Of a DNA stretch of 64,000 bases, positions 42,923 to 53,472 are shown piece by piece. Origin of the DNA: Mucilaginibacter mallensis (lineage in GTDB: Bacteria; Bacteroidota; Bacteroidia; Sphingobacteriales; Sphingobacteriaceae); the NCBI RefSeq assembly GCF_900105165.1, contig NZ_LT629740.1, forward strand, positions 1,612,001 to 1,676,000, written 5' to 3'. Every line of letters begins with the position of its first letter. The stretch's first letter is position 1. The position numbers were made by a program, and so were the translations under genes. The notes beneath the pieces were generated by a model that saw only the letters and a list, made by a program, of their open reading frames with translations, was not told the origin of the DNA and searched no databases.

Positions 42923-45900
42923 ATGCTGCCTTTTATAACTATCCGGTTGATCCCTTGTCTGAGATTTTTTTTAATTGCACTGCTGCTGGTTGTGCCGTCT
43001 GCGTTGCGGGCTCAAAACCAGCAACTGCATTTTGAGCATCTAAGTACCAATAACGGCTTGTCTGAGCGTAACATCAATTGTATTCTCCAGGACAGCAAGG
43101 GATTTATGTGGATTGGTACCCGGGATGGTTTAAACCGCTACGATGGTTACCAATTTAAAACCTATCGCAATGATCATTCCGATCCGTATAGCATCAGCAA
43201 TAACTATATATCTCACCTGGCCGAAGATAAAAACGGTAATATCTGGGTGGCTACAGTTGGCGGCGGGCTGAATAAATTCGACACTAAAACTGATAAATTC
43301 TATCATTACCGGCACCAGGATAGTCTGGCTGGCAGTATCGCCAGCGATTTCATCAACAAAATAGCGCTGGATGATGACGGGCATATCTGGCTGGCTACGC
43401 AAAAAGACGGCCTGGATAACTTTAACCCGGTAACAGGCAAGGCTGTTCATTACCGCACTAATAGTTCAGATCCGCGCAGCATCAGCGGTAACAATATTTA
43501 TATCGTATATAAGGACCGGGAAAATAACCTGTGGGCCGGGGAACAGACAGCCGGGCTGAACTTATTTAACCGGCAGCGCGGGAACTTTACACGATTCAGT
43601 CATCAGGATAATGTACAGGGCTCCATCTCGGGCGATAATATTACCAGTATTTTTGAGGATGGCGGCCACCATCTGTGGATAGGTACCTCGGGTGCAGGTT
43701 TAAACCGTTATGAGGGTAATGGTTTGTTTAAACATTTTGTAAATAATCCGGCTGATAGTTATTCGCTGGTCAATAACAATGTGCAGAGCATAGCCGAAGA
43801 TAATGTTGGAAATTTATGGATCGGGACGGAAAATGGCGGGGTTTGTATCTTTAGCTATCAACAAAACAAATTCGGCGACTACGCACATGATGATATTGAC
43901 GCCAGTAGTTTAAGCGGCAACTCAGCCGATGTAATCCTGAAAGATCATTCAGGCAATATGTGGGTTGCCACGTTTGGAGGAGGCATTAATTTATATAAAA
44001 AGCGGAAAGAAAACTTTATGCATTATCAGCATAATAGCGATAAGCATAGCCTTTCCAATAATTTTGTGCTTTGCCTTTTTGAGGATTCAGATCATCATTA
44101 CTGGGTTGGTACGGATGGCGGGGGGATAAATCTTTTTGATAAGGCTACGGGTAGTTTTACAAACTTCACGCATCAGGAGGGTAAAAATAGCTTGTCGGGT
44201 AATTATGATCTGGATATTAAAGAAGATGGCCGCAAGCAGTTGTGGATAGGTACCTGGGCCGATGGTTTAAGTGTTTATCAGCTCAATACAAAAACGTTTA
44301 AAACATTTAAGCATAATGCAAATGATCCGAATAGTTTAGCGGGTGATAATGTATATACTTTGCTGCCCGTGGCCGGTGACAAGGTATGGATCGGCACGTT
44401 TGGCAGCGGGTTGGATCGATATGAGCCGGCGAGCAACACATTTGTCCATTACCGTCATCATGATAATGACCCTCAAAGTGTGGGCAGCGACCGGATCAAT
44501 TCACTTTTGCAGGATAGTAAAGGGAATTTATGGGTAGGTACAAATGATGCCGGGCTCGACCGCTTTAATCCCGCGACCGGTACTTTTATCCATTTTAAAT
44601 ATAAGGATCAGCAAAACAGCATCAGCAATAATACCGTACTAGCATTGTATGAAGACCATAGGGGCCATATCTGGAGCTGTACTTTCGCCGGGCTCAATGA
44701 CCTGGATCCCGCCACCGGCCATTTCACCCATTATACAACGGCGAACGGCCTGGCAGATAATTTTACTTATGCAATACTGGAAGATGGGGATCAGCATCTG
44801 TGGATCAGCACCAATAAAGGGATCTCCCGTTTTGATCCGGTACACCAAACCTTTAAAAACTTTACAGGGGAAGATGGTTTGCAGGAAGGTGAATTTAAAC
44901 CACATTCTGCTTTAAAAAGCCATACGGGTGAGCTTTTTTTTGGTGGGATAGATGGCTTTAATCAATTTTACCCGGATAAGGTTAAGGAAAGGCCCTATGA
45001 TGCGCCGCTGGTACTTACCGGGTTTCTACTGTTTAATGAAACAGTGCAGGCAGGCGCCAAATCTCCCTTAAAACAGGATATCAGCGTTACAAAATCTATT
45101 ACTTTGCCTTATGACCAAGCTGTTATAAGTTTCGAATTTGCTGCGCTGGACTATGGGGCCGCCACCAAGAAATTTTATGCTTACCGGCTGGAAGGATTTG
45201 ATAAAAGTTGGAACCTGGTGGGGAATAAAAATTCAGCAACCTATACTAATTTGCCGCCGGGCAACTATGTGCTAAAAGTAAGGGTACAGAATGAAGAAAA
45301 ACAATGGTCATCTTCTGAGATCCGTTTGTCTTTAACTATTGTTCCGCCGTTTTGGTTAACATGGTGGTTTGAGACTTTAGTTTTTATTGTGGTGATTGCC
45401 GGGGTTTACCTGATCTATTACCTGCGGGTAAAAACGATTGTGGCCCAGAAAGCAAAGCTGGAAGAGTTGGTGGAGGAGCGTACCGCGGAGGTTTTGCAGC
45501 AGTCGGAAGAATTACAGGCCATTAATGAAGAATTAATGGCACAATCAGACGAACTTGAGCTACAACGTGAACAGGAGCGGGCGGCACGGCAGGATGCAGA
45601 GAAGGCGAACCTGGCTAAAAGTGTTTTCTTAGCCAGTATGAGCCACGAGATACGGACCCCGATGAACGGGGTGATAGGTATGGCCTCACTGCTGAATGAA
45701 ACGCCGCTTAACAGCGAGCAGCAGGAATATACGGATACCATTATCAGGAGCGGCGAAACCCTGATGAATGTGATCAATGATATACTGGATTTTTCAAAGA
45801 TAGAATCGGGCAAACTGGATATGGAGCAGGAGGACTTTAACCTCCGCAACGCGGTAGAAGAGGTGATGGACCTGTTCGCTCAAAAATCATCAAAGCAGGG

Positions 45901-47152
45901 GATAGACCTGTTGTATGAGATCGATCATCAGTTACCTGTACAAATTATCGGGGACAGTTTACGACTTAAACAGGTGCTGATAAACCTGATTAATAATGCC
46001 ATTAAATTTACAGAAAGAGGTGAAGTATTCCTACAGGTTAAACTGAATAAATTGCTCGATAACGATCACCTGGAGATCGGTTTTAGCGTAAAGGATACCG
46101 GGATAGGTATTCCGCAACATAAACTTTCAGACCTGTTTAAGCCTTTTTCGCAGGTAGATTCCTCAACTACCCGTAAATATGGGGGGACTGGATTGGGCCT
46201 GGTGATCAGTGAGCGGTTAATCAATTTAATGGGAGGTGAGATTCGGGCCGCCAGTGTTTTGGGCGAAGGTTCTACTTTCAGCTTTACAATAACTGCTGTA
46301 AAAAGTAATATGGCAGCACCGGTACAGGCTCCGTTAAAGAAAGCGGAACTGGAAAGCAGGCAGATACTGATCGTTGATGATAACGATACCAACCGGCTGA
46401 TCCTGAAAACTCAACTGGAGTTATGGGGATGTGTGCCTCTCACTGCATCGTCGGCAAAAGAAGCACTGTTGCTGCTTGAAGCACACCAGCATATTGAGCT
46501 TGTAATTACGGATATGGAAATGCCGGCGATGGATGGTATCAGCTTTGCGAAAATTGTAAAAGACAAATATAGCGCGCTGCCCATTATTATGCTTAGCTCT
46601 ATCGGTGATGAGAGCATGAAAAAATATGCAGGGCTATTCAGCGCCATCCTGGTAAAGCCTGTGAAGCAAAAACAACTTTTCAGGGCCATAGCAGCGTGTT
46701 TTAATACGGCTGTTGCTGTTGTTCCGGCAGTTGAAGAGCCTGTACGCTTACTGGCTGAAAGCTTCGCGGTACAATACCCGATGAAAATATTAGTGGCCGA
46801 GGATAATGATATCAACAAAAAATTGATAGAGCGTATTTTGAGTAAACTGGGCTATCAGGCTGGTATAGTAAGTAATGGACAGGAAGTTATAGATCAGTTA
46901 GCTATTTATCCCTACCAGGTGATACTGATGGATATCCAGATGCCGGTGATGGACGGGCTTGAAGCTACACGGATCATCAGATCGTCTCAGGCCTTTCATC
47001 CCTATATTATTGCTTTAACGGCCAATGCCATGCCCGAGGAACGGGAAATTTATTTAAGTTCGGGCATGAATGAATACCTCTCTAAACCAATGAAGATAGA
47101 AAGGCTGAAAGATGTGCTGATACTGGCTTATGAATACCTAATGCTTCATTGA
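42923..47152 (+). CDS. Propeller-type hybrid histidine kinase with two receiver domains, no DNA-binding output
   Basis: A 1409-residue protein. Signal/TM at the N-terminus, then about 14 two-component-propeller repeats ([19 protein letters not shown] type) forming the periplasmic sensor, a Y_Y_Y domain ([20 protein letters not shown]), one TM near 812-834, a coiled coil ([20 protein letters not shown]), HisKA with H908 (SMSHEIRTP), HATPase with [19 protein letters not shown] and GGTGLGL, then two receivers with D1197 (VITDMEMP) and D1337 (ILMDIQMP). Typical PUL hybrid regulators have one receiver plus an AraC HTH; here the protein ends at the second receiver. A PAS/DHp protein follows after 2 bases. 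Confidence 0.92.
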   Translation: MLPFITIRLIPCLRFFLIALLLVVPSALRAQNQQLHFEHLSTNNGLSERNINCILQDSKGFMWIGTRDGLNRYDGYQFKTYRNDHSDPYSISNNYISHLAEDKNGNIWVATVGGGLNKFDTKTDKFYHYRHQDSLAGSIASDFINKIALDDDGHIWLATQKDGLDNFNPVTGKAVHYRTNSSDPRSISGNNIYIVYKDRENNLWAGEQTAGLNLFNRQRGNFTRFSHQDNVQGSISGDNITSIFEDGGHHLWIGTSGAGLNRYEGNGLFKHFVNNPADSYSLVNNNVQSIAEDNVGNLWIGTENGGVCIFSYQQNKFGDYAHDDIDASSLSGNSADVILKDHSGNMWVATFGGGINLYKKRKENFMHYQHNSDKHSLSNNFVLCLFEDSDHHYWVGTDGGGINLFDKATGSFTNFTHQEGKNSLSGNYDLDIKEDGRKQLWIGTWADGLSVYQLNTKTFKTFKHNANDPNSLAGDNVYTLLPVAGDKVWIGTFGSGLDRYEPASNTFVHYRHHDNDPQSVGSDRINSLLQDSKGNLWVGTNDAGLDRFNPATGTFIHFKYKDQQNSISNNTVLALYEDHRGHIWSCTFAGLNDLDPATGHFTHYTTANGLADNFTYAILEDGDQHLWISTNKGISRFDPVHQTFKNFTGEDGLQEGEFKPHSALKSHTGELFFGGIDGFNQFYPDKVKERPYDAPLVLTGFLLFNETVQAGAKSPLKQDISVTKSITLPYDQAVISFEFAALDYGAATKKFYAYRLEGFDKSWNLVGNKNSATYTNLPPGNYVLKVRVQNEEKQWSSSEIRLSLTIVPPFWLTWWFETLVFIVVIAGVYLIYYLRVKTIVAQKAKLEELVEERTAEVLQQSEELQAINEELMAQSDELELQREQERAARQDAEKANLAKSVFLASMSHEIRTPMNGVIGMASLLNETPLNSEQQEYTDTIIRSGETLMNVINDILDFSKIESGKLDMEQEDFNLRNAVEEVMDLFAQKSSKQGIDLLYEIDHQLPVQIIGDSLRLKQVLINLINNAIKFTERGEVFLQVKLNKLLDNDHLEIGFSVKDTGIGIPQHKLSDLFKPFSQVDSSTTRKYGGTGLGLVISERLINLMGGEIRAASVLGEGSTFSFTITAVKSNMAAPVQAPLKKAELESRQILIVDDNDTNRLILKTQLELWGCVPLTASSAKEALLLLEAHQHIELVITDMEMPAMDGISFAKIVKDKYSALPIIMLSSIGDESMKKYAGLFSAILVKPVKQKQLFRAIAACFNTAVAVVPAVEEPVRLLAESFAVQYPMKILVAEDNDINKKLIERILSKLGYQAGIVSNGQEVIDQLAIYPYQVILMDIQMPVMDGLEATRIIRSSQAFHPYIIALTANAMPEEREIYLSSGMNEYLSKPMKIERLKDVLILAYEYLMLH

Positions 47153-47154
47153 TT

Positions 47155-48111
47155 ATGCAGGCCAAATACGAAATTTACCAAAAAGCAGCAAGCCTTGTCA
47201 ACCTGGGTATTTGGGAACAAAACCTGGTGACCGGTGAGATCTATTGGGACGAGGTGGTACGGGAAATATATGAAGTAAGTCCGGATTTTGCCCCAACGTT
47301 GGATAATTCGCTGGCTTTTTATACAGATGGGACGATGATTCGGAAATTACTGGCAGCCAGAAACGGCGAGCAAGTAAGCGGGCGTTTGCAGTTAAACACG
47401 GCGAAAAATAACACCAAATGGGTAGAGGTAAGGGTGGCGGTAAGTGCCACCATAATTTACGGTACCATTACGGATATTACCGCACAAATTGCCTTAGATA
47501 GTAAAGTAGCAGAACAAGGAGAGCAGTTCCATTATGCTTTTGAATATGCGCCAATTGGGATGGCATTGGTTTCCACAGCAGGACAATGGATGCGGGTGAA
47601 CCAGGAGCTTTGCCGGATTTTAGGTTTTGAAGCCGATGAGTTGCTTAGGCTCACCTTTCAGGATATTACGCATCCGGATGACCTTAATGTGGATTTGAAG
47701 CAAATGTACGAGTTGCTTGACAGCAAGATCAGCTCCTATCAGATGGATAAACGTTATTTTCACAAAAACGGCCATGTGATTTGGGTATCGCTAAATGTAA
47801 CCCTGGTGCGCGACCAGCAGGAAAAACCTTTGTATTTTGTTTCGCATATCAAAGATATCACGGAACTCAAAGAGCATATGCAGCTGATCAGCGCCCAGAA
47901 TAGGCGCCTACTGAATTTTGCCAATGTAGTATCACATAATATCCGGTCGCATACTGTTAATATTCAAATGCTCAGCGAATTGATAGGACAGGAAACCGAC
48001 CCTGCGGAAAAAGAAAAGTTGATAACCATGCTGGGTACCAGCGCAGCCAGTCTGCAGGCCACCCTGGTGCATTTAAACGAAATTGTCGATAGCCCGGATG
48101 GCGAACTTTAG
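47155..48111 (+). CDS. PAS-PAS protein with DHp-like histidine segment but no ATPase domain
   Basis: The start at 47155 (MQAKYEIYQK) is used; a TTG at 47149 overlaps the kinase stop. The 318-residue protein has PAS 1 (about 12-110), PAS 2 (about 120-245, AFEYAPIGMALVS to VSHIKDITELKEH) and a helical hairpin with FANVVSHNIRSHTVNIQMLS near 255-275. H261 matches the phospho-acceptor of PAS-type kinases. The protein stops about 50 residues later, so the HATPase domain is missing, and no continuation is found in other frames downstream. It could serve as phosphotransfer or dimerisation partner of the hybrid kinase 2 bases upstream. Confidence 0.82.
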   Translation: MQAKYEIYQKAASLVNLGIWEQNLVTGEIYWDEVVREIYEVSPDFAPTLDNSLAFYTDGTMIRKLLAARNGEQVSGRLQLNTAKNNTKWVEVRVAVSATIIYGTITDITAQIALDSKVAEQGEQFHYAFEYAPIGMALVSTAGQWMRVNQELCRILGFEADELLRLTFQDITHPDDLNVDLKQMYELLDSKISSYQMDKRYFHKNGHVIWVSLNVTLVRDQQEKPLYFVSHIKDITELKEHMQLISAQNRRLLNFANVVSHNIRSHTVNIQMLSELIGQETDPAEKEKLITMLGTSAASLQATLVHLNEIVDSPDGEL

Positions 48112-48211
48112 CCTGTCCTTGGCGTAGTTGTATATGTACGGAAAGCTTGATCACACTGGGGTTGATTTTCGGCATAGAATATATAAATTAGCATCATCAA
48201 CCAAGTATAAC

Positions 48212-48901
48212 ATGACCTCCCAACTTAATACATTTATTCACCTTGTTTTTGTCGGCTTTGTGGCATTATTCCCGGTGGTAAACCCATTAGGTACGGCATT
48301 TATCATCAGTCCGTATTTTTCCGGTCTTACCCGCAAGGAGCGGATAACAGTAGTTAAAAAGATTACCTTTTATTCCTTTATCATTTGCGCGGTTACCTTA
48401 TTTATCGGGCATTGGATACTTGAGGTGTTTGGTTTATCTATCCCTATCATCCAACTGGCGGGAGGGATCATGATCTGTAAGATAGGCTGGGGGCTTTTAT
48501 CGACAGACAGTAACGATACAACCGCGGAAACCAAACCTACTACTACCGAGGTTGAGCTGGATCATATCCCTTCAATAGTAAATAAGCTGTTTTACCCGAT
48601 CACATTCCCAATGACTACGGGTGCGGGTACCATCGCGGTGCTTTTTACACTGAGTGCTGACGGGGCTAACAGTGACACTTCACAATACCTGATTAATGTG
48701 GGCGCGCTATTGGTTTCAATTATCGGGATATGTATCCTGATCTTTATTTTTTATGTGAATACAAACCGACTGCTCAGTTACATTGGTTCGCATAACGAAA
48801 AGATCATTAATAGTTTGATGGCCTTTTTGATATTTTGCGTGGGCTTACAGATCGCTGTGGGGGGGATTGTTCACCTCATAAAGCTGTCGTTTAAGATATA
48901 G
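48212..48901 (+). CDS. MarC-family (UPF0056) integral membrane protein
   Basis: The start at 48212 (MTSQLNTFIHLVFVGFVALF) begins directly in the first membrane helix; an upstream ATG at 48128 gives a polar extension unlike the family. The 229-residue protein has about six TM helices, FPVVNPLGTAFII in the first, QLAGGIMICKIGWGLL in the third and FPMTTGAGTIAVLF in the fourth, the two re-entrant-like halves typical of MarC. Function in the family is unsettled (once tied to multiple antibiotic resistance, later withdrawn). No functional link to neighbours is seen. Confidence 0.88.
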   Translation: MTSQLNTFIHLVFVGFVALFPVVNPLGTAFIISPYFSGLTRKERITVVKKITFYSFIICAVTLFIGHWILEVFGLSIPIIQLAGGIMICKIGWGLLSTDSNDTTAETKPTTTEVELDHIPSIVNKLFYPITFPMTTGAGTIAVLFTLSADGANSDTSQYLINVGALLVSIIGICILIFIFYVNTNRLLSYIGSHNEKIINSLMAFLIFCVGLQIAVGGIVHLIKLSFKI

Positions 48902-48936
48902 ACGATCGTATTTTATTTGTTCTATAAATCTTTCAG

Positions 48937-50526
48937 TCATTTACCGGCATTATCCTGTAAAATGAGTTTGTGCTGAATTGTAGTTGGGATATCTGTTTGC
49001 AACTTAATATGATCGAGGCTAACACCATGGCCATTATGCAGGGAAACAACGGCTTCATTTGCCGGGGCTTTGGGTGCAGCAGATGCGGTGAGGCCATCAA
49101 TAGTCAGCTGATCAAAATTATCACAATAAATGGCATTTGTAAACCATGCGGGTAATGAAGGATCCCAATGTACATCCATGTTGCTTATGGTTAAATTATT
49201 GATCCTGCTGGCATAAACAGCGGGGATATCATGCTTATACAAAGTTGTTTTAACATCATTTGCAGGCCTCATATCAAAATTTCCGCCATTAATGGCAGTA
49301 AATTTCCCGTTATTGATGGTAAGCTGCACATGGTCAAAGCTAATGTCCTGGAGTGTGCTTTCTTTCGATCCGATCAGCACTATGCCTTGTTCCCCTGCTG
49401 CTATTATGTTGCTAAACCTGACATGGCTAATGGTTCCAACTTCCTGGTGGCCAGCCCCCGGTATTGCCGATATATGAATAGGTTCGCCATGGCCCCACCA
49501 CTGCCCGGGGTACAGCCTGGTATCAATGATCATATTTGAGAACAGTATGTTCGACATGTTTCCCTTACGCCTTTGAAAAATACCTATCCCACGGTTAGCG
49601 CCATAAATGTGTATGTTATTAAACAGCAGGTTGCCTGAGTCATGGTCATTAAAAACATTATAACCTACACGTATACCGCACGACCTTGAAGTGCAGTTAC
49701 AATTAGTAACGGTTATATTGCTGGAGCCTATACAGGCTATGCAATCGTCGCCTGCACGGATATCACAATCAGCTATCAGCACATTTTTTGAGTCGTACAT
49801 ATCAATGCCATCGCTATTGGGAACGCGCTGGTCGTTATCAATGGAGATACCTAAGACCTTAACATCATCACTTTCTTTAATATCAACAGACCAGTCATTG
49901 GCATTACGAATTGTAATATCGCGAATGATCGCTTTTTTACAAGTGTGAAGAATGATCTGTGTACCGGGCCGTTCCGAACCTATGCCTTTCCACATTACCG
50001 GTGCTTCCTTATTACCATCCGGATTTTTTAAATAAGCATTGCCCTGACGGGTATAACTCAGGTCATCACCATTTACCTGTACGCTATCAGCATACATAAA
50101 AGCGGTTGAATTACCGTCAATAACACCGGTGCCGGTAATGCTCACATTTTCCGCATTAGTGGCAAAGAGTATACCCAATTTATCACTGGCTCCCGAACCG
50201 CTAAAGCCATAATCCTTTTGTAAAAGAAAATCATCTTTGTTAGGTGAGGCCATCAATACTGCGCCAGGACTCAACATTAAATTAATATTACTAAAAAGCT
50301 GAACTGTACCTACAACAAATTTCCCTGCAGGAATATACACAGTGCCACCACCCGCTTTTACACAAGCAGCAATAGCAGCAATAAAACTTTTAGTATCTGT
50401 GGTATGCCCATCGCCCTGCGCGCCAAAGCTTTTTACATTAAAGTTTTCTTCACTGGTTTGCGCGTGCAGGGGTAGTTGCGCTATAAGGCAGAGGCATATG
50501 CCTGCCAAAAAGATCTTATAGTTCAT
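48937..50526 (-). CDS. GH28 polygalacturonase-like protein, secreted
   Basis: The start at 50526 (MNYKIFLAGICLCLIAQLPLHAQ) gives a clean signal peptide; it overlaps the end of the PhyH gene by 11 bases. The 529-residue beta-helix has FNVKSFGAQGDGHTTDTKSF at the N-terminus and the GH28 acid residues in VPNSDGIDMYDSKN and RAGDDCIACIG. The next motif, normally GHG, reads SRSCGIRVG, so the conserved His is absent, as in some rhamnogalacturonan-type members. It would act on pectin-like or other uronic-acid glycans; exact substrate open. Translationally coupled to PhyH. Confidence 0.82.
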   Translation of the reverse strand: MNYKIFLAGICLCLIAQLPLHAQTSEENFNVKSFGAQGDGHTTDTKSFIAAIAACVKAGGGTVYIPAGKFVVGTVQLFSNINLMLSPGAVLMASPNKDDFLLQKDYGFSGSGASDKLGILFATNAENVSITGTGVIDGNSTAFMYADSVQVNGDDLSYTRQGNAYLKNPDGNKEAPVMWKGIGSERPGTQIILHTCKKAIIRDITIRNANDWSVDIKESDDVKVLGISIDNDQRVPNSDGIDMYDSKNVLIADCDIRAGDDCIACIGSSNITVTNCNCTSRSCGIRVGYNVFNDHDSGNLLFNNIHIYGANRGIGIFQRRKGNMSNILFSNMIIDTRLYPGQWWGHGEPIHISAIPGAGHQEVGTISHVRFSNIIAAGEQGIVLIGSKESTLQDISFDHVQLTINNGKFTAINGGNFDMRPANDVKTTLYKHDIPAVYASRINNLTISNMDVHWDPSLPAWFTNAIYCDNFDQLTIDGLTASAAPKAPANEAVVSLHNGHGVSLDHIKLQTDIPTTIQHKLILQDNAGK

Positions 50527-51430
50527 ATGCCTGAGTGATATCCTGTTTAAAGTTATTTTCAATTGGGGTAAATAAGTTGGGGAAAAAGCGTCCCTGCATT
50601 TTTTGCCTTTCAGGGATTGGATCAGCGCCTTTCAATAATGGTTCGTTTGATGCTGATCTGGTACCATCGGCAAATACATTTATCACACATGCCCGCCTGG
50701 AGTTATTCGATCTGTTCTCGCCGGAACCATGTAATAATAAGGGATGATGGAATGTGCCATAACCCTTTTTTATCTCTACTGCTACAGGATTGAACTCTTT
50801 TTTCTGCTTCCCCGTCAGGTAATCGGTTATGCTGTCCATTTCGCCTGCAAGCTCCGGCTTATCAAGTAAACCCCAGTTGTGGCTTTTGGGGATATACTGT
50901 AAACAGCCATTATCGGTAGTTGCGTCATCTAATGCTATCCAGCAGGTTAAATGCTGCATAGGGACTGTCCTGGTCCAGTAAGAATAATCCTGGTGCCAGG
51001 CAACAACGCCACCATGATGAGCGGGCTTACAGAATAACTGATCGTGCCAGAAACGGACGGCTTTATTGCCCAATAACTGGCTCGCTGCCATCAAAAATGC
51101 CGGGTTCCAGAGCAGGTCATGAAAGCCCCGGGTGATTCGCCAGGCCCCTAAGGCATGGAATAAAACGGTATCAGGGTTGCTGGATTCGTTGGAATGAAAT
51201 TCATGAAATAGCGGGTTGCCGGGATGATCAGCATTGGTAATTTCATGCAGGTCATTATTTAAAACAGCGATCTGTTCATCATCTAAAAGCTTTATGTTAC
51301 TTAGATAGCCGTACTTATTAAAAAAACGGATCTGTTCATCAGTGAGTCTGTACTCCTCCCATTGATCTTTAGTAATTGGTTTTTTAAAGGTGTTGCTCAG
51401 TTGATAATGAAATTCTGACAGATCCAGCAT
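50516..51430 (-). CDS. Phytanoyl-CoA dioxygenase (PhyH) family Fe(II)/2-oxoglutarate oxygenase
   Basis: A 304-residue protein. The metal triad is seen as H146 and D148 in VAWHQDYSYW and H234 in LLLHGSGENR, with R240 or the R-R pair near 245 as 2-oxoglutarate anchor. WIALDDATTDNGCLQYIPKSH is a family hallmark. It hydroxylates a small molecule; the substrate in Bacteroidota homologs next to glycoside hydrolases is unknown. It forms an operon with GH28 (11-base overlap) and is divergent from an AraC regulator. Confidence 0.85.
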   Translation of the reverse strand: MLDLSEFHYQLSNTFKKPITKDQWEEYRLTDEQIRFFNKYGYLSNIKLLDDEQIAVLNNDLHEITNADHPGNPLFHEFHSNESSNPDTVLFHALGAWRITRGFHDLLWNPAFLMAASQLLGNKAVRFWHDQLFCKPAHHGGVVAWHQDYSYWTRTVPMQHLTCWIALDDATTDNGCLQYIPKSHNWGLLDKPELAGEMDSITDYLTGKQKKEFNPVAVEIKKGYGTFHHPLLLHGSGENRSNNSRRACVINVFADGTRSASNEPLLKGADPIPERQKMQGRFFPNLFTPIENNFKQDITQAYEL

Positions 51431-51564
51431 TGGTTATTGTATTGGTTAAAAGCAAAGTACCTGAATAAAAACAGGATGCAGTTACTGTATTTTGACGAAA
51501 TAATACCTTATCTTGTGTATTAATTAAACTATTTGGTTTAAATAAGCCCAGAATAGGTAATTTT

Positions 51565-52437
51565 ATGAAACCGGTTTTTGAATCCATATTGCCATTGCCT
51601 GCCAGTTCATTAAAGGCTTTCTTTCAGGAAAAGGATGAATTTGATGCGCCCTGGCACTTTCACCCTCAGTTTGAACTCACCTATATACTTCAAAGTTCCG
51701 GCTTACGCTATGTTGGCAATAGTATGGAGCATTTTGAGGATGATGATCTGATATTGCTGGGCCCAAACCTGCCGCACTGCTGGAAAAATATGGAGCAAAA
51801 CATCCATAAGGCCCAGGCTATTGTTATTCAATGGGATCTCGATCTGCTGGGTAAAAACTGGTTAGATCAACCGGAGTTCAGGGGGATAAAAAACATGCTG
51901 GCACTTTCAGAAAAAGGGATCCAGTTTTCTAAAACTGTTGCCCGCGAGATCAAGGATCATATTATCGCGATGCCTGAAACAGCGCCCTTCGAAAAGTTAA
52001 TGTGTTTTTTAAATGTGTTGAAGACACTGTCTGAAAAAGATAGCTTTCAAATGCTTTGTGAACATAATTTTGCCATAAAGCCGGAATCATTGCAAAGTGA
52101 CAGGATAAATTCCGTTTATCAATATGTTAAGCAACATTATGGCGAAAAGATAAAGCTGAAGGATATATCAAGCTCTTTACATATGAGCGAAGAGAATTTT
52201 TCCAGGTTTTTCAGCAAGGTGATGAAAAAGAACTTCTTTACTTTTTTAAACGAATTCAGGCTTAACATTGCCTGCAAACTACTCATAGAAACAGACATGC
52301 AGGTTAAACAGATCAGTTATTCCTGTGGATATGAAACCTTGCCGTTCTTTTACCGGCAGTTTAAAAGATTTAAACAAGTTTCACCCTTGCAGTTCAGGTT
52401 AACCTATCATAAAATGGGTAACCCGGAACTTAACTGA
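51565..52437 (+). CDS. AraC-family regulator with cupin domain, divergent from PhyH-GH28
   Basis: A 290-residue protein with a cupin (APWHFHPQFELTYILQSSG; DDLILLGPNLPHCWKN) and a C-terminal double HTH (IKLKDISSSLHMSEENFSRF; MQVKQISYSCGYETLPFFYR) ending VSPLQFR. The architecture and the LPHxW segment match the regulator at 2084-2983. The 134-base divergent spacer contains ttaaac/gtttaa arms near 51525-51541. It is the likely local regulator of the PhyH-GH28 operon. Confidence 0.87.
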   Translation: MKPVFESILPLPASSLKAFFQEKDEFDAPWHFHPQFELTYILQSSGLRYVGNSMEHFEDDDLILLGPNLPHCWKNMEQNIHKAQAIVIQWDLDLLGKNWLDQPEFRGIKNMLALSEKGIQFSKTVAREIKDHIIAMPETAPFEKLMCFLNVLKTLSEKDSFQMLCEHNFAIKPESLQSDRINSVYQYVKQHYGEKIKLKDISSSLHMSEENFSRFFSKVMKKNFFTFLNEFRLNIACKLLIETDMQVKQISYSCGYETLPFFYRQFKRFKQVSPLQFRLTYHKMGNPELN

Positions 52438-52458
52438 GTTGTATCAGCTGCAATAAAG

Positions 52459-52842
52459 TTAAAATTCATCAGCGGTGCTGCGGCTGTCGATATATGGGGA
52501 ACCATCAAAGAAGATACAAAGCAATTGTTGGTCGATGAAAAAGGTCCATTCCGATGTTTGTTCATTTTTTTTGATCAGCAGGTCCTCACAGCCGAAGGTA
52601 TAATTGATATCGAGCACCACGCGAAAATTGCCTTTGCCCGATGTAGGCTCATATTTAACACGGTCAATGTCCATCTGTATCACCTCTGGGGCACCGTTTG
52701 GCCTAAACTCACGTTCTATAGCGTGTTTAAGCTTATCATAAGGGTCGCTGCCGGGCTTAAACAAGCCAGGAATAAAGGTTTCTGCGGAGAAGTTGTCGCT
52801 GCTTAATTGAGCCTTATCCAATTGTGTTTCGAAACTATCCAT
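52459..52842 (-). CDS. Hypothetical protein
   Basis: A 127-residue soluble acidic protein that I do not recognise. It has no signal or membrane segment. Visible are a predicted N-terminal helix, PYDKLKHAIEREFRPNG and a strand-rich middle (NFRVVLDINYTFGCEDLLIKK). It starts one base after the stop of the ElaA-type acetyltransferase on the same strand, so the two are almost certainly co-transcribed. An overlapping plus-strand frame (52525-52806) was judged a shadow. Confidence 0.6.
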   Translation of the reverse strand: MDSFETQLDKAQLSSDNFSAETFIPGLFKPGSDPYDKLKHAIEREFRPNGAPEVIQMDIDRVKYEPTSGKGNFRVVLDINYTFGCEDLLIKKNEQTSEWTFFIDQQLLCIFFDGSPYIDSRSTADEF

Positions 52843-52843
52843 G

Positions 52844-53290
52844 TTAGTTTAGTATCATATCGATATGGGGGATACCATCTTCATCATAGATCTCACCGGT
52901 TTCCTGGAAACCAAAGCTGCCGTAAAACTTCCTTAAATAGGCCTGTGCGCCAATTTTGATAGGACCAGGGCCAAATATCTCGCGGCATTTCTCAATGGCA
53001 AGTGCTACAAGCAGCCGGCCGTTTCCTGAGCCCCTGCCTTTTGAACTGGTTACTACGCGGCCAATTGACATTTCTGTAAAAGAAAGCCCCGGTGGTACCA
53101 GCCTTGCATAAGCCAGTAGTTCGTCATCGCCAAAGATCATCAGGTGATGGCATTTGCTGTCTTTAAGGTCGGCGTCCTGGTAAACACAGTTCTGTTCAAC
53201 CACAAATACCTCATTCCTAAGCCGCATAATGGCATACAGCTCATCAGGGCTTAGTTGGTTAAAGGGCTTTAGGATAGTGATCAAGTGCAT
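52844..53290 (-). CDS. ElaA-type GNAT N-acetyltransferase
   Basis: A 148-residue GNAT protein. LSPDELYAIMRLRNEVFVVEQNCVYQDAD is the ElaA-group N-terminus; MSIGRVVTSSKGRGSGNGRLL holds the acetyl-CoA motif (R/Q-x-x-G-x-G/A); YGSFGFQETGEIYDEDGIPHIDM is the end. Acceptor unknown. First gene of a two-gene unit with the hypothetical protein above. Confidence 0.87.
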   Translation of the reverse strand: MHLITILKPFNQLSPDELYAIMRLRNEVFVVEQNCVYQDADLKDSKCHHLMIFGDDELLAYARLVPPGLSFTEMSIGRVVTSSKGRGSGNGRLLVALAIEKCREIFGPGPIKIGAQAYLRKFYGSFGFQETGEIYDEDGIPHIDMILN

Positions 53291-53472
53291 ATAATAGTCG
53301 CCGAAGATACGGATTATGCTGTGTATGTCACTTTCTGATCTACTGTTGCCAGGTTATTACGTGCTAAATATTGGATTTAATTTTTAATTATAATATTAAC
53401 TTTTTGAAACTTTTTTTAAATAAATGCGTATAATAACTTTCCTATTAATTAATTAACATAAACTAATAAAAC

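Noticed and set aside
45418..45849. Serine-rich 143-codon minus-strand frame within the kinase
   Set aside because: It is the antisense shadow of the kinase coiled-coil and HisKA region.
42923..47152. Canonical PUL hybrid two-component regulator with AraC output
   Set aside because: The sequence ends after the second receiver; no HTH follows in any frame.
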